This document shows, in pieces, positions 26,146 through 34,581 of a stretch of 56,190 bases of DNA. The stretch is taken from the NCBI RefSeq assembly GCF_000585215.1, contig NZ_AONC01000076.1, positions 1 to 56,190 of the forward strand, written 5' to 3'. The position numbers were made by a program, and so were the translations under genes. Each line of letters starts with the position of its first letter. Within the stretch, counting starts at the first letter, position 1. Source of the stretch: Imhoffiella purpurea (GTDB lineage: Bacteria; Pseudomonadota; Gammaproteobacteria; Chromatiales; Chromatiaceae). Below the pieces are notes generated by a model. The model saw only the letters and a list, made by a program, of their open reading frames with translations, was not told the DNA's origin and made no database searches.

Positions 26146-26943
26146 TCAGAGACGATTCTGCATGATGACGAACCAGGGGCGGCGTTTGGTCGGTTTCAGA
26201 TGGCCCTGGGCGTCGAGTTCCAGACGGCTCTTGGAGACCGAGTTGCGGACGTTGCCCCCGATGCTCTCGAGCGTCCGTCCTTCCTTGCCGACCACCAGGT
26301 CGCAGTGGGCGCTGACGCCGTACAGCGATCGGGCAGTCGCGTAGCCGTGGATGCTGAAGACGCGCGAGGGTTTGCGGGAGGCGCAGATCAGATCGCCCGG
26401 TTCGGGGCTGTAGTCGACGATGCGTCTGGGGACGAAATAGCGTCCCGGCAGCGGGGCCGCATCGATCATTCGGGCGAGATAGATCCAGTGGGCGGTGGTT
26501 CGGGCGAACTGGATCGACGGAACCCCGCTCGACTGCATGACCCAGCTCATGAAGGCGGCCGACCAGGGTCTCTGGCAGTCCATGCCGTCCAGCCCCGGCT
26601 TGCCGGCGGCGCGCCAGTAGCTGTTGACCCGGCCGCTGCGCAGCGCGTCCTCGTCCTCCCAATAGCCGACGTGCGGGATGCTTTCCTCTTCTCCCCGATG
26701 GACCACCGTCTGGCGGCCGAAGTACTCCCATTCGCCTTCCGCGCGCTCGACGATGCGCCGCTTGAGTCCGGGGTTCGGTGCCGGTGGTGCGCCCATGGGT
26801 CTCCCCGCCCAGGTCGCCGAGGTGCCCGGTCCGCCTTCCCGGTCCTGCTCGGCTGGGGGGGCCGCGCAGCCGATCAGCAGTAGACAGAGGGAGGCGGGGA
26901 TCGCCGCTCGGAACCAGGCGCTGGGGCTGTTGCTTCTCGGCAC
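26146..26943 (-). CDS. DUF2272 domain lipoprotein
   Basis: The 265-residue protein has a signal peptide with lipobox LLLIGC (Cys near residue 26), so it is a periplasmic or outer-membrane lipoprotein. The rest matches DUF2272: RIVERAEGEWEYFGRQ, QRPWSAAFMSWVMQSSGV, SPEPGDLICASR and GVSAHCDLVV. The pattern of a serine or cysteine after PW, a later C and a histidine before CDLVV resembles NlpC/P60- or CHAP-like hydrolases, so a cell-wall amidase role is possible. The GTG start at 26943 has AAGGAG six bases upstream. It follows the secreted Cys-His-Asp protein on the same strand. Confidence 0.75.
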   Translation of the reverse strand: MPRSNSPSAWFRAAIPASLCLLLIGCAAPPAEQDREGGPGTSATWAGRPMGAPPAPNPGLKRRIVERAEGEWEYFGRQTVVHRGEEESIPHVGYWEDEDALRSGRVNSYWRAAGKPGLDGMDCQRPWSAAFMSWVMQSSGVPSIQFARTTAHWIYLARMIDAAPLPGRYFVPRRIVDYSPEPGDLICASRKPSRVFSIHGYATARSLYGVSAHCDLVVGKEGRTLESIGGNVRNSVSKSRLELDAQGHLKPTKRRPWFVIMQNRL

Positions 26944-26988
26944 GGGGAACTCCTTGTTGAAGACGGCCGGAATCGATGCGCCGGGATC

Positions 26989-28770
26989 TCAGCGCGGTGG
27001 CCGGACGGTGTCGCGGAACCAGGGGCGATAGGACTCCATTCGCGCCAGCTGATCGCGCGGGGCGCGGCGTCCGCAGGTCGCGCCGTCCGGGCTGTCCTCG
27101 GTCGCGCCCCAGCGTCGCTCGATGCAGTCGTTGGGGTTGTAGCCGACCTCGAGTCCGGGTCGGCGGCGATAGATGTCCCCCAGGCTCAGGCGCCAGTCGC
27201 TGCCGTCGCTGCGCCGGTAACTGATGGAACGCTCCTCCAGCCGCCGTGCGTGCAGCCGCTCGATACGGGATGCGGCGGCCGAGGGCGATTCCCCGGCGAG
27301 GCGATAGAGGTTCGGATAGCGGCGGATACGCTCGGGCAGCGATTCGAGCACCTTCATGGCGATCAGGAGCCGCATGTCGCGCGAGGGGGTCGAATAGTCC
27401 TCCCAGGCACCCGTGGTCTCGAAGATCGCCGGGCCGGATGGCATGGCGATGGTCGTGCCCGGATGCGAGCGGACATAGTCTTCGCCGTTGGCGACCGAGG
27501 CGACGCGGGTCTCCAGCTGCTCCATGAGCGCGTCCAGGGTCGCCTCGTAGGCGGCGTTCGGGTCCAGTCCTCGCGGATTGATCAGGGTCTCGAGTCGGGC
27601 ATAGAAGTCGTCCGGCGTCAGCGATGCCTGCTCCGTGGAGTAGCGGGGCAGCCCGTCGCGTCCGTCGAGCGAGGTGTTGGAGACCGGACGTAGGCCGGAG
27701 CCGCTTCCAGTCAGGGGGCGGAAGGTCTTGAATCCGGGGCCGGCCGAGTGCGTCTTCGCGAACAGGAAGGTCCCCTCCCAGAAGCGCTTGCGGGTCACCG
27801 AGTTGTCCGGCTGGGCATCGACGGCGAGCAGCAATCCGCTCCGATCGCCGCGCTGCGGAACCCATTTCACCAGCACCATCACATGCCCGTAGGGATCGGC
27901 GTAGAGGGTTCCCGGCCACAGGGCGTCGCGCTCGAGCGGGACCGGATAGAAGTCGGTCGATTCGTCGCTCAGCGCGGTGCGCGCGCTGCCCGAATGGACG
28001 GTGTCCGCCTGTCGGCGGACGATCTCGCGGAAGGTGTCGAGCGAGACCGGGGCGCCCATGAAACGGGTCTCGACCATGGGGCTTCGGCAGCTCGGCGGGC
28101 GCTTGCTCGAGCCGCGCGAGCAGGCGCGATAGGCCACGGGCAGGCCCAGCTTCCAGGCGAAATAGCTGCGCAGGAAATAGGGCAGATCGGCGCAGTCCGG
28201 CTCGGCCCGGATGCTGCGGTCTTCACCCTGTCCCAGATAGTTGAAGAGGAAATTGCGCTCGGGGTCGCGCAGGACCGGACCGAGCGAGTCGAAGCTCAGC
28301 GGCTCATGGGGCGGGGTGTCGAACAGATGTTCGATCCAGACCGAGTAGAGGGCCTCGGTCTCCAGGTTCCAGTCGGCCGTCTCGCGTCGGACGTCCTGCT
28401 CGCCGACGGTCACCCGGGTACAGGCCTCGATCCGGCCGAAACGGCTGGTCTCGGTCCGATAGGTGCCGGCCACGGGTCTGAACTGGGTCCCGTAGAGTGC
28501 CCAGGGCGGCCCCCCCAGCGACTTGACGCGCAACCGGTCCCTGCGTCCGTTCGGATCCGTGATCAGGATCTGCTCCAATGGCCCATCGGTGGCGACCGCG
28601 ACGATCTCCAGCGGACTTCCCGGCCGGGGACCGAGCGGCGCGGTCCAGAGACGGACCGCCCGGCCTTGCGGGCAGTCGTCGGCCGCGAGCGCATCCGGCC
28701 CATGCGCGCAGAGCGCGAGGGCGAACAGCCATACGGAAGCCAGAATTCTCTGTGCTGACACGAGGTCCAC
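26989..28770 (-). CDS. Secreted protein with transglutaminase/papain-like Cys-His-Asp pattern, family unknown
   Basis: The 593-residue protein has an N-terminal signal peptide (residues 1-30, ALCAHGPDALAAD). I do not recognise the family. The middle contains CADLPYFLRSYFAWKLGLP (Cys193 at the start of a helix), then DPYGHVMVLVKWVP (His296) and LLAVDAQPD (Asp318). Their order and spacing match transglutaminase-like and papain-fold enzymes. A proline/beta-rich N-terminal domain (35-125) precedes this. The GTG start at 28768-28770 is used; a GTG three codons downstream has a better-placed AGGTGG. It is followed after 45 bp by the DUF2272 lipoprotein, suggesting a joint envelope function. Confidence 0.6.
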   Translation of the reverse strand: MDLVSAQRILASVWLFALALCAHGPDALAADDCPQGRAVRLWTAPLGPRPGSPLEIVAVATDGPLEQILITDPNGRRDRLRVKSLGGPPWALYGTQFRPVAGTYRTETSRFGRIEACTRVTVGEQDVRRETADWNLETEALYSVWIEHLFDTPPHEPLSFDSLGPVLRDPERNFLFNYLGQGEDRSIRAEPDCADLPYFLRSYFAWKLGLPVAYRACSRGSSKRPPSCRSPMVETRFMGAPVSLDTFREIVRRQADTVHSGSARTALSDESTDFYPVPLERDALWPGTLYADPYGHVMVLVKWVPQRGDRSGLLLAVDAQPDNSVTRKRFWEGTFLFAKTHSAGPGFKTFRPLTGSGSGLRPVSNTSLDGRDGLPRYSTEQASLTPDDFYARLETLINPRGLDPNAAYEATLDALMEQLETRVASVANGEDYVRSHPGTTIAMPSGPAIFETTGAWEDYSTPSRDMRLLIAMKVLESLPERIRRYPNLYRLAGESPSAAASRIERLHARRLEERSISYRRSDGSDWRLSLGDIYRRRPGLEVGYNPNDCIERRWGATEDSPDGATCGRRAPRDQLARMESYRPWFRDTVRPPR

Positions 28771-28829
28771 CTGCTGTCAGGTCTTCGGCATGGATTCAGA
28801 GTCTATACCCAACCAGGATCCATGTCGGC

Positions 28830-30026
28830 TCAGGCACCGTCCGTCCCCGGCCGATCCGCTGCGTTCAGATCCGCATCGACCGTCGCCGCGATCACCAGAT
28901 CGCCCCAGACGTTCAACTCCGTGATGGGATAGTCGAAGAAGCGGTCGACGACCAGATAGAGTGCCAGATAGGTCTGGGGCAGCCCGAGCAGATCCAGCAT
29001 GAAGGCCATCATGGCGATCCCGCCTCCCGGTATGCCGGCCGTTCCGGCGGACGAGGCCATGGTCAGCAGGACGATGAAGAGTGCCTGGGCGAGGCTTAGG
29101 TCCGCGCCCGCGAGCTGCGACATGAAGATCAGCAGGATCGATTGATAGAGCGCCGAGCCGTCCATGTTGAGCGTCGCCCCCAGGGGCAGGGTGAGGCTGG
29201 TGACGCGCTCGCCGACACCAGTCGCTTCCAGGGCCTGCTTCGAGACCGGATAGGTCGCCGAACTGGACGCGGTGGAGAGCGCGGTCGTCAGCGGGGCGCG
29301 GCAGGCGATCGCCAAGGGCCAGGGCGAGCGCCCGGTGCGCACCCGATAGAGTCCGGGCAGCACCGCCAGGGCATGGAGTCCAGCGGCGATGGCGACGGCC
29401 CAGACGAAGGCGCGCAGCTCGAAGACGCCGTCCCAGTCCATTCCGGCCAGGCTCGCGTAGACGAGCGCCGCGATGCCGACCGGTGCCAGTCGGAGCACGC
29501 CGCGCAGAAGCTCCATCAGGAGCGCGTCCAGCGCCCGGGCGCCGCCGAGCAGGGGCGCCCGCTGGGACTCGGCGATGCGCCGCGAGGCCAGCGCCGCCAC
29601 CAGGGCGACGAAGACGATCTGCAGCACGTTGCCTTCGCTCAGCGAGGCGAAGAGGTTGGTCGGGATCAGGTTGGCGATCAGATGTTCCAGGCTGAAGCCG
29701 GCCTCGCTCGTCTCGACCGGCTCCAGGTCCAGCAGGCCGGCCGGGATTCCCTGCGAGAGCGTCAGACCGATCAGGGTGCCCAGGCTCGCCGCCATGGTCG
29801 AGGTGAAGAGATAATAGAGCAGGGCGCGTCCGCCGATGCGCCGGAGATCGGTGCTGCCCGAGAGCGAGGCGTAGATGGAGACCAGGATCAGCGGCAGGAT
29901 GAGCAGCTTGAGCAGGGAGACGAAGATCTGTCCCATCCAGGCGACATAGGGCGCCCCGGCGGGGAAGAGCGCGGCCAGCAGGATCCCCAGCAGCAGACCG
30001 GCCGGGATGGAATAGAGTCGTCGCAT
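28830..30026 (-). CDS. Dicarboxylate/amino acid:cation symporter (DAACS family)
   Basis: The 398-residue protein has eight or so hydrophobic helices and the family hallmarks: LLILPLILVSIYASLSG, the serine-rich re-entrant loop TALSTASSSATYPVS, the helix LPLGATLNMDGSALY with the NMDG cation site, and the second re-entrant loop MASSAGTAGIPGGG. These transporters import C4-dicarboxylates, glutamate or serine with H+ or Na+. The sequence does not decide the substrate. ATG 30026 is preceded by AGGAA on the minus strand. It lies 41 bp downstream of the MurE-like gene. Confidence 0.88.
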   Translation of the reverse strand: MRRLYSIPAGLLLGILLAALFPAGAPYVAWMGQIFVSLLKLLILPLILVSIYASLSGSTDLRRIGGRALLYYLFTSTMAASLGTLIGLTLSQGIPAGLLDLEPVETSEAGFSLEHLIANLIPTNLFASLSEGNVLQIVFVALVAALASRRIAESQRAPLLGGARALDALLMELLRGVLRLAPVGIAALVYASLAGMDWDGVFELRAFVWAVAIAAGLHALAVLPGLYRVRTGRSPWPLAIACRAPLTTALSTASSSATYPVSKQALEATGVGERVTSLTLPLGATLNMDGSALYQSILLIFMSQLAGADLSLAQALFIVLLTMASSAGTAGIPGGGIAMMAFMLDLLGLPQTYLALYLVVDRFFDYPITELNVWGDLVIAATVDADLNAADRPGTDGA

Positions 30027-30067
30027 CGGGTGATTTCCTGTGCCGGGGGATGTCCTTGGCGATGGGG

Positions 30068-31513
30068 TCAGTTCCATCCCAGCCGTTTCAGGTTGCGCTC
30101 GACCTCGTCCTGGTCGCTGAAATAGCTTTTGTGCCCGTCGCGGTCGATATAGCGCTCGTGTCCCTTGCCGGCGATCAGGGCCACCCACTGCTCCTCGGCG
30201 GGGCGCGCGTCCAGCCAGTCGAAGAGATGGGCGATGGCGGCGGCGCGGTCGAGGATCACCTCGCGTCCCGCCTCGGGCATGCCGGTGAGGATATCGGCGA
30301 CGATGGCGGCCGGATCCTCGGTGCGCGGGTTGTCCGAGGTGACGATCGCCCGGTCGGCCCCCTTGGCGACGGCGGCGCCCATCAGCGGACGCTTGCCGTG
30401 GTCGCGGTCGCCGCCGCAGCCGAAGACCGTGATCACCCGCGCCTGGGGAAAGCCGGTACGGATCGCTCGGAGAATGGTGTCGAGCGCATCCGGCGTGTGG
30501 GCGAAATCGATTACGATGGTCCGGTTGCCGATGACCCGGCACTCGAAGCGTCCGTCGACCGCCTGGAGATGGCGCCAGTGCGGATTCCCGGCCTCGGACC
30601 CACCCAATGCCGCGTCGGCCAGTGCGGCGGCCAGGGCATAGTTCCGGCGGTTGTGCTCGAGCGTCAGGAAGGGCTTGGCGGCGATCGCCTCGGGCGGGAG
30701 CGGGGCCGGGCGCAGGAGCTCGACCGCGACCCTGGGTTCGCCCTGATCCAGCAGTCGCTCGACGACCGCAGGGCTGGCGCAGAAGAGCCGTCCGCCCGGC
30801 CGGGTCAGATCCAGGATGCGCGCCTTGGCGGCGAAATAGGATGCCTCGTCGCGGTGATAGTCGAGATGGTCCTGGGTGAAGTTGGTCCAGCCGGCGTTCT
30901 GGAAGGGGATGCCGTGGACCCGGCCCTGATCCAGGGCATGGCTGCTGGCCTCCATCACCGCCAGGTCGCAGCGCTCCCGGTTGGCGTGCAGCAGTCGGCG
31001 CAGCTCGATCTGGGGCGGCGAGGTGAAGCCGGTCTCGTTCAGACGTTCGCCGTCGAGAAAGACGCCCAGGGTGCCGATCGAGAGCACCCGGCGTCCGTGC
31101 GCGGCGAGGATGGATTCGAGATACTTGAGCGTCGTGGTCTTGCCGTTGGTGCCGGTGATGCCGATGAATCCGATCGCGTCCCTGTCGAGGGGATAGACCC
31201 GGTCGCAGAAGCGTCCGACCGTCTCGGCCCATCGGCCGGGACGGGTGACGTAGACACCCTTGCCGTGCAGGCGGTCGAGACAGTCCAGCATGCGGTTGAC
31301 GACCAGCACCGAGAAGGGGCTGCGGGCGAGATAGCGCTCGAAGAGCTCGCGGTCGCTGCGCCCGTCGTCGAAGCGCTGGAAGAAGAGGATGGATCCCGGG
31401 TCGCAGGCGTCGGCGCGCCACTGGATGTTGGTGAGGGTCGGCGTTCGCAGCGGATCGCGCCGCCAGGCGAAGTCGGTGGTGGCGAGCAGCTGGTTGAGCG
31501 GGTCGTTTGACAT
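30068..31513 (-). CDS. MurE-like Mur ligase with divergent N-terminal domain
   Basis: The 481-residue protein has a Mur ligase core: GITGTNGKTTT (about 118-128), MEASSHALDQGRVHG, FDFAHTPDAL-type C-terminal domain start, GCGGDRDHGKRPLMG and SDNPRTEDP. DNPR is the motif associated with meso-diaminopimelate in MurE. The N-terminal 110 residues do not look like the normal MurE UDP-MurNAc-binding domain. It is outside a division cluster, so I expect it to be a paralogue, perhaps acting on another substrate. The start is ATG 31513 with no good ribosome-binding site; Met at 31528 is an alternative. It is divergent from the HExxH gene. Confidence 0.72.
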   Translation of the reverse strand: MSNDPLNQLLATTDFAWRRDPLRTPTLTNIQWRADACDPGSILFFQRFDDGRSDRELFERYLARSPFSVLVVNRMLDCLDRLHGKGVYVTRPGRWAETVGRFCDRVYPLDRDAIGFIGITGTNGKTTTLKYLESILAAHGRRVLSIGTLGVFLDGERLNETGFTSPPQIELRRLLHANRERCDLAVMEASSHALDQGRVHGIPFQNAGWTNFTQDHLDYHRDEASYFAAKARILDLTRPGGRLFCASPAVVERLLDQGEPRVAVELLRPAPLPPEAIAAKPFLTLEHNRRNYALAAALADAALGGSEAGNPHWRHLQAVDGRFECRVIGNRTIVIDFAHTPDALDTILRAIRTGFPQARVITVFGCGGDRDHGKRPLMGAAVAKGADRAIVTSDNPRTEDPAAIVADILTGMPEAGREVILDRAAAIAHLFDWLDARPAEEQWVALIAGKGHERYIDRDGHKSYFSDQDEVERNLKRLGWN

Positions 31514-31547
31514 GGCCGTGGATCGCATCGAGATGAAGGGGGAGTCC

Positions 31548-32024
31548 ATGTGCATTCTCGCCGAGGAGAGGATCGTCCGTGAACTGCTCGGGCGCTTCGG
31601 GCTCGAGTATCGGCTGGTGAGCGAGGGCGAGTCCATTCCCGGGTCCTATTGGGGCGATCCCGAGGCAGGTCTGGTCGGCGGCCGTCTCTATGCGCTGCCG
31701 TCGACACCGCTGCACTCCATCCTGCACGAGGCCTGTCATTGGATCTGTCTCGACCGGGGGCGGCGCGCGCGGCTGCATAGGGATGCGGGGGGCGACGACG
31801 CCGAGGAGAGCGCGGTCTGCTATCTCCAGGTGCTGCTGGCCGATGCCATCCCGGGTGTCGGCCGCGAGCGTCTGTTCGCCGACATGGACGCCTGGGGCTA
31901 CAGTTTCCGGCTCGGCTCCGCGCGGGACTGGTTCGAGCGCGATGCCGAGGACGCCCGCGCCTGGCTGCTGGCCGAGGGGCTGATCGACGAGCGGGACCGG
32001 CCGACCTGGCGGGTTCGTCTCTGA
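31548..32024 (+). CDS. Small HExxHW-motif putative metalloprotein
   Basis: The 158-residue cytoplasmic protein has LHSILHEACHWICL, with H60-E61-x-x-H64-W65, a potential metal-binding HExxH helix, and a downstream acidic stretch (GGDDAEESAVCYLQVLLAD) that could supply a third ligand. HExxHW also occurs in EpmC (YfcM, EF-P hydroxylase), so it might be a distant relative, but overall similarity is low by eye. ATG 31548 is chosen for the AAGGGGGAG just upstream; ATG 31533 and ATG 31512 are in frame, and the last would overlap the start of the divergent MurE-like gene. Confidence 0.6.
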   Translation: MCILAEERIVRELLGRFGLEYRLVSEGESIPGSYWGDPEAGLVGGRLYALPSTPLHSILHEACHWICLDRGRRARLHRDAGGDDAEESAVCYLQVLLADAIPGVGRERLFADMDAWGYSFRLGSARDWFERDAEDARAWLLAEGLIDERDRPTWRVRL

Positions 32025-32082
32025 GGTCGCCCGGCCTATACTTCGCCCATTCGTTTCCCCAACGCCCAACCCGGAGTCGCCC

Positions 32083-32694
32083 ATGCGCAAGATCCCGCTG
32101 ATCGCCGCGACGCTCGTCGCTCTGCCTGGCCTGGCCCTCGCCTGGACGCCCTACGGGCCGGTCCCCTATGGCTATCCCGAGCCCGCGCCCTATTCCATGC
32201 CCTTCTACGGTTCCGCTGGACCAGGCTACCCGGGTTCGCCCGGCTCCGTTCCTCAGCCGCCCGGCGTGCCGGATGCGCAGTCCGCTCCGTCCGTTCCCGA
32301 GGCGCGCGTCCTGCCCCAGGGCATCCCGCAACGGAGCCTCCCGCTCTGGCCTCGGCTCGAGATCCGGCGGGCGATGCAGGGCGGCGACTATGTCGTCGAC
32401 GTCCTGCTTCAGAACATCGAACCCGACGCCGTCGAGATCCATCCCTCCGGCAATGCCCTCGTCATCCGCTACGGCACCGAGCGTCACCTCGATCGCCAGA
32501 ACGAACGGCCCGACGGCAGCTATAGCCATCGCTACAGTGTCTCGCGCGGCTCGGCGAGCCGTCGTGTCGGTCTGCCTGGAGACGCCGATCTGAACGCCAT
32601 GTCCACCGAGATCGAGGACGGGCGCATCCAGATTCGCATCCCGCGCGCCGCCAACCCGAACGCTGGCTGGCCGTCTCCATCGGCGCGGCATTGA
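32083..32694 (+). CDS. Exported Hsp20/alpha-crystallin-like protein with Pro-Tyr-Gly-rich N-terminus
   Basis: The 203-residue protein has a signal peptide (about 1-20, LPGLALAW). Residues 21-60 are rich in proline, tyrosine and glycine (PYGPVPYGYPEPAPYSMP). The C-terminal 110 residues resemble an alpha-crystallin domain: RLEIRRAMQGGDYVVDVLL, then HRYSVSRGSASRRVGLPGDADLNAMSTEIEDGRIQIRIPR, with the Hsp20-like GxLxIxxPR ending. Small heat-shock proteins are normally cytoplasmic, so export is unusual. Since Chromatiaceae store sulfur in protein-coated periplasmic globules, a globule- or envelope-associated chaperone role is conceivable; this is inference. Confidence 0.65.
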   Translation: MRKIPLIAATLVALPGLALAWTPYGPVPYGYPEPAPYSMPFYGSAGPGYPGSPGSVPQPPGVPDAQSAPSVPEARVLPQGIPQRSLPLWPRLEIRRAMQGGDYVVDVLLQNIEPDAVEIHPSGNALVIRYGTERHLDRQNERPDGSYSHRYSVSRGSASRRVGLPGDADLNAMSTEIEDGRIQIRIPRAANPNAGWPSPSARH

Positions 32695-32700
32695 GAATTT

Positions 32701-32733
32701 GAACCGCAAAGCGACACAGTTGCTTTGCGGTTC
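32701..32733. terminator. Perfect 12-bp hairpin after the Hsp20-like gene
   Basis: GAACCGCAAAGC (32701-32712) and GCTTTGCGGTTC (32722-32733) are perfect complements with a nine-base loop. It starts 6 bp after the stop. There is no T-run on the plus side, but the stem is strong enough to act as a terminator or mRNA 3' stabiliser. Confidence 0.6.
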
Positions 32734-32767
32734 GATCCATTCCCCTATCCATCAGGAATTCCACCGA

Positions 32768-33187
32768 ATGAGCTATGAAACACCGCAGGCGGCCGAAGAC
32801 GCCTATTACGACGCGCTCGAATCCGGAGACGTCGAGGCGATGGCCGGAGTCTGGGGCGCGGACGAGGAGGTCGCCTGTCTGCTGCCCATGACCCCGGCCG
32901 CGATCGGTCCTCAGGTGCAGCGCATGTGGCGGGCGATCTTCGAGCAGGGCGGGCGCTTCGATCTGCAGGTGACCCATCTCGGATGGGTCGAGGGCGCCGA
33001 TCTGGCCATCCATCTGGTCGAGGAGCGCGTGGTCGCACAGCCGGGACGCGAGGTGCCTTCGCCCATCTATGCCACCAACGTCTTTCGCCGCGGCCCCGAC
33101 GGCTGGCGCCTGATGCTGCATCAGAACTCGCCGACCCCTCCGCCGCCGCCCACCATGCCCGGCGACGGCCAGACGGCGTTCGCCTAG
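32768..33187 (+). CDS. SnoaL/NTF2-like domain protein
   Basis: The 139-residue protein matches the NTF2-like (SnoaL_3/DUF4440-type) fold: an N-terminal helix AAEDAYYDALESGDVEAMAGVWG, then alternating strands ending in RRGPDGWRLMLHQNSP. Such domains are used in enzymes and binding proteins. No function is known for this group, which is widespread in gammaproteobacteria. A proline-rich tail (SPTPPPPPTMPG) ends the protein. AGGAATTCC precedes ATG 32768. It is 4 bp upstream of mtaB and probably in the same operon. Confidence 0.78.
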   Translation: MSYETPQAAEDAYYDALESGDVEAMAGVWGADEEVACLLPMTPAAIGPQVQRMWRAIFEQGGRFDLQVTHLGWVEGADLAIHLVEERVVAQPGREVPSPIYATNVFRRGPDGWRLMLHQNSPTPPPPPTMPGDGQTAFA

Positions 33188-33191
33188 CCTC

Positions 33192-34565
33192 GTGTCAGCG
33201 AACCGGGGCGTGCGTCTCGAAACGCTCGGCTGCCGTCTCAACGAGGCCGAGCTCGAGGCATGGAGCCGCGAATTCGAGCGCCGGGGCTTCCATGTCGTCG
33301 GGGCCGGAGAGCCGGCCGCGCTGGTGGTGGTCAATACCTGTGCCGTCACCCAGGAGGCGGTCCGCAAGTCGCGCCAGATTCTGCGCCGCGCCCATCGGGC
33401 CGACCCGTCCGCGCGTCTGTTGGTCAGCGGCTGTCTCGCGGCGCTGGAATCCGAGGCGCTGGCCCGCGAGTCGGGCGTGGATCTGGTCGTGACCAATGGC
33501 GACAAGGACCGCCTGGTCGGGATCGCGCTGGAGGCCCTGTCGATCCCGGCCATGCCCGAGCTGGCGATCGACGAGGCGGCGTCGCTCTTCGCCCGCGGGC
33601 GTCAGCGCGCCTTTCTCAAGGTCCAGGACGGCTGCCGCTACCAGTGCACCTTCTGCATCACCACCCAGGCGCGCGGCGAGGAGCGCAGCCGCCCCATCCG
33701 GGAACTGGTGGAGACGGTCGGCCGTCTCGCCGGACAGGGGCTCCGGGAGATCGTGCTGACCGGGGTGCATCTGGGCGGCTATGGCAGCGATCTGGGGACC
33801 GATCTGGCGGCGCTGATCCGCCGTCTGCTGGACGAGACGGATATCCGGCGGATCCGCCTGGGATCGCTCGAACCCTGGGATCTGCCCGAGGGTTTCTGGC
33901 ATCTGTTCGAGGACGGACGGCTCATGCCCCATCTGCACCTGCCGCTGCAGAGCGGATCGGATGAGGTCCTGAGGCGTATGGCGCGCCGCTGCAAGACGGA
34001 CGCCTTCGCCAGACTGGTGGGCGAGGGCAGGGCGGCGGTGCCGGATCTCAATTTGACCACCGACATCATCGTCGGCTTCCCCGGCGAGACCCGGGACGAC
34101 TGGCGCCGGACGCTCGATCTGGTGCGCGCGATGCGCTTCGGTCACATCCATGTCTTCAGCTTTTCGCCCCGGGCGGGCACGCTCGCGGCCGGGATGCCGA
34201 ACCGGGTGGATGCCGAGACCCGCAAGCGCCGTTGCCAGGAGCTCCAGGCCCTGGCCGAGGAGCTGCGCCGCGACCTCTTGCAGGAGCAGATCGGCCGGCG
34301 TGCATCGGTACTGTTCGAGGGGCCACCGGTTCTGCCGCCCGACACCGGACGCACCGGCTACACGCCCAACTATCTGCCGGTGCGCCTCGCACCGGGTCTG
34401 CCGATCGCGAGCAACCAGCTGGTCGAGGTGCATCTCACCGGTGTCGATCCGGACGGCTCGACCCTGATCGCCGAACTGCTCGACGACTTGGATGGACAGG
34501 AATCCTCCTCCAGGTGCGCGTCCACCCGGCCATCACCGGCGGCTATCTGGTCCAGAGGGTTCTGA
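33192..34565 (+). CDS. mtaB: tRNA t6A37 methylthiotransferase (MtaB-type radical SAM)
   Basis: The 457-residue MiaB-family protein adds a methylthio group to threonylcarbamoyladenosine in tRNA. The N-terminal UPF0004 cluster cysteines are C14, C50 and C81 (LGCRLNEAE, NTCAVT, VSGCLA). The radical SAM motif is C148-C152-C155 (CRYQCTFC). TGVHLGGYG and LPLQSGSDEVLRRM are typical of MtaB rather than MiaB or RimO. A TRAM-like C-terminus follows. The GTG start at 33192 is 4 bp after the preceding stop. The last 30 residues (QESSSRCASTRPSP) look non-conserved. It converges on the luxR gene with a 16-bp gap. Confidence 0.85.
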   Translation: MSANRGVRLETLGCRLNEAELEAWSREFERRGFHVVGAGEPAALVVVNTCAVTQEAVRKSRQILRRAHRADPSARLLVSGCLAALESEALARESGVDLVVTNGDKDRLVGIALEALSIPAMPELAIDEAASLFARGRQRAFLKVQDGCRYQCTFCITTQARGEERSRPIRELVETVGRLAGQGLREIVLTGVHLGGYGSDLGTDLAALIRRLLDETDIRRIRLGSLEPWDLPEGFWHLFEDGRLMPHLHLPLQSGSDEVLRRMARRCKTDAFARLVGEGRAAVPDLNLTTDIIVGFPGETRDDWRRTLDLVRAMRFGHIHVFSFSPRAGTLAAGMPNRVDAETRKRRCQELQALAEELRRDLLQEQIGRRASVLFEGPPVLPPDTGRTGYTPNYLPVRLAPGLPIASNQLVEVHLTGVDPDGSTLIAELLDDLDGQESSSRCASTRPSPAAIWSRGF

Positions 34566-34581
34566 TTGCGCGAATGGTCGG

